DNA of 64,000 nt from Mytilus trossulus (lineage: Eukaryota > Mollusca > Bivalvia > Mytilida > Mytilidae), in assembly GCF_036588685.1 (NCBI RefSeq), contig NC_086383.1:39812171-39876170 (forward strand). Direction: 5' to 3'. A program made the position numbers and the translations under genes. Position 1 is the stretch's first letter. Each line of letters starts with the position of its first letter. The notes under the pieces are model-generated. The model did no database searches and had not been told where the DNA came from. It saw nothing but the letters and a program-made list of their open reading frames with translations. Positions 50,406 through 60,200 of the stretch are shown one piece after another.

Positions 50406-50769
50406 TTATGTGGCTCTTATATTGATGAGACATCGATACCAACGTGAATACAGATTGTCTGTTTCTCCAATACCATACCGAATTGCTTGCCCTTGCTTAA
50501 GTGGGCCGAGGAATCTTTAACTTTTTGTTTATCATGGATTGACAATTATTATAAAAAAAAAACGCTGTTCGCGAATCAATTTTCTTCTAGTGAATAACGG
50601 TTTTAAAACATTCGAGTACGATTAGATTGAGGTGAGACACATATTCAACCAATCAAAATATTAAATTTGATGTTTCGAGCAAACATAGTGTATTGAATTA
50701 AGTTTCATTCTTAAAGTTTAAATGGTAATATTATAAAGCGTCATCTTGTTATTAATTTATTTATTTATG

Positions 50770-51210
50770 AAATGCACATTTATACCCCTGGAGGTTGAAG
50801 GCATATACAAACAATACAATACAATATACACAATAGAAAAAATAACATATTAAACATCATATATAAAGTGGTAAAACAGTAATATTTATGCAGGCGTTGT
50901 ATCCACTCCCCTCAGTGCAAATGACCTTTTAATGAACGGAACAGTAAGCTGCATAATATCAAATGAAGATATAATTAATTGTAATCTATCTGTTCCAGAC
51001 AAATTAAAGTATTCTAGACACATATCATTTATATCTTTTTAAAGCTGATTACGAAAAGATTTATTAATTTTACATTTTAAGAAAAGGTGGGTTTCATCTT
51101 CAACCGCATTTATATTACAATGTTTACATATTCTATTTTCTCTTTGAATTCTTTTATATCTACCCCTCTCTATTTCCAAGAAATGGTCACTTACTCGCAT
51201 TTAACATAAT
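50770..51210 (-). mobile_element. LINE 3' end fragment
   Basis: Minus-strand translation gives RIQRENRICKHCNINAVEDE followed by THLFLKC, the CxxC...H...C motif found at the end of many LINE reverse transcriptases. It continues to SFDIMQLTVPFIKRSFALR, with one stop. 5' truncated. Confidence 0.68.
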
Positions 51211-51328
51211 AATTTTCTATTTTCAAAACTATTTTTAGAAATGTATTTGTCTATTTCATATTTTGTTTATATTTTACTGTACAAGAATATTTTACTGTTT
51301 TCATTAGTTAATTTATGTATGAGAAGTA

Positions 51329-52233
51329 AGCAGCCGGTTCGTTATTCGTTATTCGATATTCACTTTCCAACCGGCTGCTAGCAGCCAGTTTTATATTCAA
51401 AATTTAGTGAAAAATCATAAGAAAATTAAATACTGGAAATCATAAAAAGCACGATTTTCATAGTCAAAAGGACTGATAAGATACGTAGGAATGGTCATTA
51501 ACCATTAAAGACAGGAAGTCTACCCAAATACCTTTAAGTCACGTGTGTATCTACCTATTGACTAAATGTCTGCATAATATTAGAAAGATTGAGCAATTAG
51601 GGGGCTCTCACCATTGCCCTTTGCCCTTTGTCTTAAAATTTTGATATTTTTAGCTGAAAAGTGACAATACAAGCCCTCCATAGATATCGAATATGACATT
51701 ATTCTGTGCAATCCTTCTGATACAACCTTTATATATACAGAGTCAATGATTTACTTAAATTTTGTGGACATTGAAAGACCAGGGGGTGTCACCCTCATTT
51801 AAGCGGTCTCAGGTAGCTTTTCACTATATATGTCTTTTATGGGCTGTCCATAAATATTTCTATTTATAATCCTAATTGTTTTCTAGAGTAATCGGTTTTG
51901 GTTTTTGTTTTTAAGAAAAATCCTGTATAAAAGTACTGTAACTCTTTGATTTTTTTTTATTGACTACAATCTATAATTACATTTGGACAAATATGCAAAT
52001 TAGAAAAGGATTTTTATTCGAGAACAACGAGAATTTGCGACAGCTTGAAGAGGACATGAAACTATTTCCTACGTATCTTATCAGTTCTTTTAACTATAAA
52101 ATGCATGCTTTTAATGGTTAACTTATTAAGTATTATTCTTTTTTTATTTTCAACTTAATTTTTGAATATCCAACTGACTGCTAGCAGCCGGTTGGATATT
52201 GAATATCGAATATCGAATAACGAACCGGCTGCT
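51329..52233. mobile_element. Foldback element, 905 bp
   Basis: Ends AGCAGCCGGTTCGTTATTCG and CGAATAACGAACCGGCTGCT are exact inverted copies. The pairing continues inside, with ACTGATAAGATACGTAGG at 51472-51489 matched by CCTACGTATCTTATCAGT at 52069-52086. Each end also contains a second inward AGCAGCC/GGCTGCT pair. No clear target duplication; no coding capacity. Confidence 0.8.
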
Positions 52234-52719
52234 AACTTCACACGCATAGTTAATTTTAATTTTTCAAAGGAAATATTTTCAAAGCTATCTTTAACTAATA
52301 AACTAGGGATTAACCACAGGTGCTTTATAATTACCGTAATCGATTACATCACGTGACTGATGAGAAATTCCAGATGTCATTTAACAACCGCGTAATCACA
52401 AATAGTAACCTAAGGGGTCTTGTCGATGAGACAATGATTTGATAAAATCATATGTGACGTTGGTACAGAGCTCTGCAGGTCATCAATACATGCTAATTAA
52501 TCGTTGTTTTTACTTTCCATGTTACTTCAATGAGCAGGTGTATCACAATGGAAATACTTTTAAGTATACATAGATATAGGAAGATGTGGTGTGAGTGCCA
52601 ATGAGACAACTCTCCATCCAAATAACAATTTAAAAAGTAAACCATTATAGGTTAAAGTACGGCCTCCAACATGGAGCCTTGGCTCACACCGAACAACAAG
52701 CTATAAAGGGCCCCAAAAT

Positions 52720-54500
52720 TACTCCATTCAAATATGTACAAATGTACATGTAGGTGAAAATAAATTGTGAGAAATTCAATATGACTTTTTTTGTATTCAC
52801 TGCATGATAAAAAGCCGCTAATTATGGACAGGGACTTTCTATACTAGTTAGTATAGAAATTCCCTGTTATGGACAGGTGATTTTTCCGATTTTTTCCTCT
52901 TGTTCAATTGTATGTCAATCATGTAAATGATAAAAATAATATACCCTAGTGTATCACACATATACTCTCACGAGTTACAATATGTGAACAGCATGTTATT
53001 TTATCACATGTATACAAAATAGCTGATAATTAGATGTTAATGTCCAGGGATTCACAAAAGGCCTAAAGCATGAACTTGACCAGATCGAATAAAACAACGT
53101 AAAGATTTTATTATATAAGTATAATCGTTTGTCGTTTTAAACTATTGGAACAAGGTAGGTTTTTATTTTTAGTGATATTTGTCCCTACATGATTAAAAAA
53201 CGAATTACAAAATTCAAATATTTAAGTCAACACATTGTTGAACACAAGTACAAGTCGCACATGTTCAGTTTGTATTAATTGTTAATTTAGTATTGTTTTA
53301 GTAACTTTTTTGTCGGTATTCTATTTTTTTGTGCAAGGATTTTGATGGCATCTCTTCAAAATACAAGTTTTGATTGCGTCTTTTGTTTCTTTTGCGTCAA
53401 CTGTATATGTTTTTAACTTGTTTAAGATAAAAAAACAAAAAAACATACACCACCAGATACTTTTCAAATATAGCTTTAGGGGTGCAGAAGAATGACAAGT
53501 TATATAGAAGTCTTGTGTTATTGACATTTTGTAGCTTCGATGGAAAAAAAACCGATAATTAATACTAAAGACAGATATTAGAAGATGTAGTATGAATGAC
53601 AATTTGACAACTCCCAATCTAAGTCACAATTTGTAAAAAGTAAACTATTATTGGTCAAAGTATTGACTTCAACACGGAGCATTGAATTACACCAAACAAC
53701 ATTGCTATAACAATCATGTTACGGAAGACTATATAAAACAACGCGTTAAATAATTGTATGCGTCCGAAGCGTTTTTCTGGATTTACCTTCATCAGAAATG
53801 CTCAAAGATATAAGATACACAATTTCGAATTTGAAAATAATTTAAGCACGTTGATGAAAAAAGTATCATATTGATTTATGTAATTATATATATGACATGT
53901 ACAATTGTTGTTTTGCTTGAACTTGAATTGATAGATGTATTCTTGATATAATAGTTCAGTACTTTCAAGTGTCAATTTAAAAAAAGTACTCCTAAGCTAT
54001 TTCTTTATTGCTGAAATTTTTCCGAGCTTCGAAGCCGCAATCCGTTGTCATACCAATCCCCCATACAGACAGGGTTGTCGTCCTTTTCTTCTTAATCAGT
54101 CTCTTTATTGAAAAAATCGGGGAGAGACTGTCTAAAAAAACATTGCTACAAATCCCTTTTGCTACATGGCTTTAAATAAATCACGTGTTTCTCCTAACAA
54201 TGCAATATGTTACATTTGGTCACCTTACTAAAAAATGTGGCATATCATAGTCTATCAACATACATTAGCGTCTTTATGTGTTCCTCAAATTTTAAGGGTA
54301 TATTTCCCCATCTTTGAATAACACTTGTTCTGTAAAATCCTCATGCAAATGATTAACTCATAGCTTTTTCGGTAAATACGAAACTACTTAAAAAGAAAGG
54401 CCAGAGAAGACACACGTACATGTATTTTGTCTGAGGGATTGATCAATCTTACTTTACATATATGATTTTCTCTCACTAAATAATTCAAAACTTTGATGAC
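52720..54500. other. Gene-free region
   Basis: No gene recognised. A small hairpin (CTATACTAGTTAGTATAG) lies at 52838-52856. 53580-53710 is a decayed dispersed repeat and 53740-53810 is a reverse fragment of the 43350 repeat. Confidence 0.5.
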
Positions 54501-55195
54501 TTTGTTGAACGAATCTACCCCATTGAACTTAAGATAAAGGAAACGACAAACACAGTTACAATGTAAGTTGGTAAAGTATCTTGATTTACATCTAGAAAGG
54601 ACAATTGTGGTCGGTTGAAAAAAAATTCTACGATAAAGAGATTATGTCAGCTTCCAAATTGTGAACTTTCCATTTCTATTATAAACATGCTAGCAACGCC
54701 AGCTGTATACGGATTATATATCTCTCAGCCCGAACTTGTATGTCCTATCACGATTTCTCTGATAGAGGGTTCTTGCTCATAAAGAAGATATAAAAGCAAG
54801 ATGAGGTGAAACCATCCCTGTGTAAAATTTACGGACATCATCACGAGTTGAATTGGTTGGTCATTATGGAATATTCATTTTATAGAATATAGCGGATATT
54901 TTCTTTTTAAAAGTCGTAAATAGAATCCCTTCTATTTTCCCGAATGTGACCTACCGAATTAGACGTATTACCGGAAAAGTACTGATACATGTATGAACTA
55001 CACCACGGGTGCCATATGTGGAGCAGGATCTGCTTACAATCCCGAAGTATCTCACCCTTCCCTATACCTCTAGCAAATGTAGAAAACAAATTGTTTGTGT
55101 GTTGGTCCTTTCCTTCATTAGCCATAGCATTGTCAGTTTAGTTCGACTTATAACTTTTAGTGTCCCTTTGGTATCTGACGCCTCTTTTTTCTCTC
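54500..55195 (+). mobile_element. Retroelement reverse-transcriptase C-terminal fragment, second copy
   Basis: Matches 38390-38990 throughout, including ACATCATCACGAGTTG and GGGTGCCATATGTGGAGCAG, and keeps more of the tail (GTCCCTTTGGTATCTGACGC). Dead. Confidence 0.65.
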
Positions 55196-55199
55196 ATTA

Positions 55200-56200
55200 T
55201 TTGACAATGTATTTTAACCAATTTAAAAATTAAGTTAATTAGATGGAGTAAATACACAATAATCCTGTTTCAAGTGGCGAAAATCATGGACTAACTTTTT
55301 CATTTGAAACTTGCCCTATTTAAAAAAAAATCAGCGTAAATCATATATCCGCTCAATCCTGGTGTCAATAGTTTACGTTTGCTAAACATGTTTTAGCAGT
55401 TGTTTCTTCTGGAGATACCAGGAACACTTGAATCTAAATAATTGAACAACCATAAACATATAAGACTGGTTTCCTGTCCTTTGTCTGTTTGCTCCAGAGA
55501 TCCGAATGTTACTAAGGACGAAACCAGCGTAGGTGTTTGATTACTTTGCAAGATGTATTTCATTGGTATTAATCCGTAGCTTTATTTTTCAATGAATCGT
55601 TGTGGTTTGGTCGTCATTTTTTAAAGATATAAGCTCAAACCGGTACAAGGGGCTGGGGTATTAAACTTGCAGTGATGTGAGATTTTTTTGCTCCGTTTGT
55701 AGAACTCACTGCGACTTTGAAATAAAGAACAGCTTTGCTTTTTGTGTTTTGTTTCCTTGCATGTACTGATTTTGTTTCCCGAATGTACACCCGATATATT
55801 TTCTTTTCTATTAGAAAATAATTACAAAAATGTATATATACATGTATAAACCACATCATTCACTAATTTTTGTCGTGGATGAAGCAAGGTTAGATATTTA
55901 ATATAATTGAATTTCCCCTGCTTATCTAAAAGTATCAGATACGGTACATAGTGACCAAGCCGTGTGCTGTTTTCTGTTATTTGGTCGGGTTTGTGTGTCT
56001 TTGACACAATCCCTGTTTCCATTCTCAATTTTAGTAAATATCATAAAAAAAAATTAAAACAGGAACATACATGGAAAAATATAAAAAAAGAACAAGTTGA
56101 CAAATTATAAATCAGCTTCGACAAGAAAGCCAACGGCCTGATTCAGCTGATTACTGATATTACAGAAAACAAAAAAACAATTATGAATAACAGGCAAAAA
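55200..56200. other. Gene-free region
   Basis: Apart from the repeat end at 55968-56033, nothing was recognised. Confidence 0.45.
55968..56033 (+). repeat. Dispersed repeat, 3' end copy of the 424-562 family
   Basis: TTGGTCGGGTTTGTGTGTCT followed by TTTCCATTCTCAATTTTA. Confidence 0.65.
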
Positions 56201-56224
56201 GTGTTGAGAGACACATACAGAATG

Positions 56225-56590
56225 TCTAAACACGCCTTCTGTAACAGCGCGGAAACAAGTATTTTATGACAGCTTACAGATGCCTTCTGTAACAGATTAG
56301 ATATGTTTTCACATGTACATGTCTTTTGTAAGTGCTTAAACTTATTTCTTTAACAGCCTAAATAAGCCTTCTGTAACTGTTTAAACATGTCTTTAGAAAC
56401 AGCATAAACATTTCTAAAGCACCAGCTTAATTATGTATTCTTTAACAGCTTAAATATGTCCTCAGTAACAGCTTAAACACGTCTTCTGCAACAGCTTAAA
56501 CATGTCCTCAGTAACAGCTTAAACACTTCTTTAGTAACAACTCAAACATTTCTTCTGTATGCATAACAGCTGAAACACGTCTTCTGTATC
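56225..56590 (+). repeat. Minisatellite, ~24 bp unit
   Basis: About fifteen diverged units of GTAACAGCTTAAACATGTCT followed by TCT, the best preserved at 56440-56530. It lies 560 bases upstream of the phospholipase-like gene. Confidence 0.85.
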
Positions 56591-57152
56591 ATAATAAAAA
56601 AGCAAACTGTTATAGTGCAGTAGTAAGAGTTTGAATCATTAGATTGCTCGAGACAAAAAAAAACCCAACAAAAACCTACAAAACAATGAAAGACACAAAG
56701 TGCAAACATAAGATTATGCGCTCGTAAGTTGGCAGACGCCATTTTATTACAGTTGGGGGAGGGGGATATAATTGCGGGAGGATTTTATCATTGACTATTC
56801 ATATTCCACTGTTGTTATTTATTCTATATATTCTTATAGTTCTCGCTTTTCGACCTGATTGAATCTTACTTTTTCGTAACGTTTTCGTTTAATTTTCACC
56901 GGTCTTATGCAAGGTTAGTTATGTTCAGCAGTTATCAGATGAGGGATAATCATATTCAATATACTCCTGTCATCCCCTTTAGCAAACCAGTTGATTGCCC
57001 CCCTAGTTATTTTTTTAGATTTGTAAACAAACATACATGTACATATATTTTGTACTTTCGTAAGAACTAAAACTGTTTCTCTTTTTTACATTTAGATTAG
57101 GGTGACTTTCATATTACAGATGTAAGCACGTGTCCAAAAGAATTTATATACA

Positions 57153-57213
57153 ATGAAAATAAGATACCTTATTTTATCGATAGCTTTGCTAATTATTGTT
57201 GGCATTTCGGCAG
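57153..57213 (+). CDS. Phospholipase-like gene exon 1, signal peptide
   Basis: Encodes MKIRYLILSIALLIIVGISA, a clear signal peptide, followed by donor GTAGGT at 57214. Confidence 0.8.
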
Positions 57214-60200
57214 GTAGGTAGTATTTCATTTGTTCAGATTAATTTCATTTGTTCAGATAAATTTCATTGCTTATTTTGCTTTATGTACTTTTAAAACTCC
57301 ATTGATGGAAACTGCTACAACCCCACAGTTATGCCTCAAGTAATATGTAATATTTTGTCTAATGATCCCGGGCAATTTGATACGAAATATATATATATAC
57401 TAGAATGTAATCAGTCGGAAAAACGAGGCAAACGGTATAATTGTAACATTGTCGAATTGACTTCCAAGTACCAAGAAAGCTCGATTTGTATAGTATTACT
57501 ATAGGATTAACCCTTTTGTTTTTTAGAGGTACATGTAATTGATGCGAAGACTGTGCCAGTTCCAAAACAAACATTGTTACAAGTACAAATGTATTAATTT
57601 GTCTTACAACATGTACTCTTACAACCTAAATATTTAAGTTAGTCCAAAATGCATCGGCTAGTTATCACATTATAATAATATCGTTCACAATGTATAGCCT
57701 GCTAATTGTTTTTTTCTTCTATTTCGCCTTTCTTTGAACCTTATAGTGATCCATTCGTGTGTGCCGTTTATGAATACATTGCAGTAGATATTAAAAACGC
57801 ATCATAAATAGCGAAAGTAGTTTCGGCAACATGATCTTGTGAAAACAAAGAGAAGAAATCCTAACTGACCAATCGCAATGCAGTATTTGTAGATATGCAT
57901 ATATCATAAAAGAATTATATTGAAATAAAGCAACACAAAAGAAACAAACTATAATTTGCACAATAACTTGTTTTCACAGGATAAAAAAAACCATCAAACC
58001 TTCCTAAGATCTGTCATATTAACGTCAATATCACTTTTCTTTTTTTATACAACGTAGCTATACTGAAACGGGATGTAAAGGTTACATGGCTGCAGCAAAT
58101 TATGAATATTGTGTCTTACAATATTGAAATAGAATCTACGCAAGGTAATATTATATTATACATTAGCATCATGTACCAATACATCAGAAAATTGAAACAC
58201 AAAGATAATAATAACATCAGGATTTTAGCCTTTCTTTGGCGCGGCAGGTATCGTGCTTTGATATTTCAAAATATATCGTTGTTTTTGTTTACGTAAAATG
58301 TGCTTTTTGTATAAAAGGCGAAACAGAGCTCAAACGATTTCATTTTTCAAGCTAGACTATTTTTATTTGATGAATAATATCAGTTAAAGACACACATTTT
58401 ATACATTATCTAGATCAGAATAATGTAATTTCGTAATGTAAATTATCACAGCAATATTTGTCTTTTAACATAGAACTCTGTACTTGTACGATACGAAGTA
58501 CAATTTAATCACAGTCGCAGTTCATTGCCCCCCAAAAAAGAGGCTAAGTATAAGAGAAGGTGGTGGTGGGTGGGCCGATTTTCCACTATTCTTTTATTTA
58601 GCCTTTTGTTCTGCATATTTATCCAATTATTTTGTATTCTATAAACCCCATTCAAACCCTCTTGAAGGGCGATAGAGCATAAACGACAGGTAGCAAATCA
58701 TGCAGATAAAACCAGTGCTAAGGACCATCATTTTAATGAAGTGCGAATTTTTGCTTCACACTGAACTCCTTGTCCGATATTAGAGATTAGGAATTGCAAG
58801 AAAAGCGTCCGGAGTCGGTCTCACAAAAAAACTTACAACTAAGATTGACCGTAAGTTATGAACAATGCAGTATACTTACGATCAATTTTAATGACTAGTT
58901 GTTTTTGTGAAACAGGGGCCAGTTCCCTTGCTTATGCAATTTGTCCCATATGCTCGTGTTTGTGAATGCTAGGGTTGACAAGGAAAAAAGTTGTAAAACA
59001 TCTATTTTAGAAAAGTATTTGTTTCTATCTTTATAGATGATCTTCACGATATATACCGGATTCATTTCTTATTAAAAGCAAAGTCAGGAGACATATATTT
59101 TGCTGACGACTTGAACGGATATGGATGTTGGTGCGGTCAGACAGGAAATGGAATGTCCGTTGACAAATTAGACAGGTAACTTTTGAACCTTTACTTTAAT
59201 TCAAAATAATCTAAAACTGAGTTTGCCTTATTGTTGATGATGTTATTTGAATAACATCTAACACGTGTACGCTTTAGGCCGTGTTCACACCAAACGCCGT
59301 GTAGAGTAAACATGTTTACAATTAGTTTAGTGTAGTGTACACTTGTTTCACATTACATTTGTTCACTTCTATACACCTTGTTTAGCTACCTGTACATAAG
59401 ATTTGTTCCCACTTGTAAACTATATGTCATTTAAATGTTCATTACGTAGAACTGAATTCAAATTTTTTGGAAATTTTTTCTAGCGGTAAGGGAACAACCA
59501 TTTGACTTCAAAGGGGGTGAGGGGTTGGAATGGAAATATCCGATCCCCAATTTGATAAAAAAAAAATGGTCATACAGATGATAATTTTTTTTATTCTGAA
59601 TCAAGAGTTTCCCCATACATTATAGTGTTAAATATTGAAAAAAAAGTATTTGATCACCAGCATCGAAAAAAAAAAGAAATAAAAACGTACGCGCGAAAAA
59701 AAATCTGACACAGATAAAAAAAAATAACCCTCCCCCTTTTTTTTAAGTTAAGTGGTTGCTACTTTATGAAAGCCATTTTTATAATTTGCAGTAGTTTGAA
59801 TATACGAGAGATGTCTCGATAACGCATTAGAAAACGTTAGCTGCAACAGCGTGCTTACAGCCGAAAAAACGGATTGAGATATTAGGGATCACTACATTTT
59901 TATCTTTTCTGTTCGTTTCAAATGATATTTCTTCTCCAAGGAGTATTTGGTAAAGGAATAGGGTAACGGTTTTTTTAAATTTATTTTACGTGTTATTTAA
60001 CGGAACTGAGATACTAGACAAACATATCGTTTAAGTTACACTCTTTTTAGACATGCATATATGCGTGAATCGTTTTTTGAGTAAAGACCAGTGGCGAATA
60101 TTTCTGTGTACGTCAAGTCGATTCAGGAAGACCTTTTGAAATGAGTTAAGCAGCAACTATTTACTTCATTTTTTGTGGAGGGGGAGGGGATGGCGTGAGC

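Noticed and set aside
58484..58675. 63-codon frame in intron 2 of the phospholipase-like gene
   Set aside because: No family resemblance and no splice context; intron sequence.
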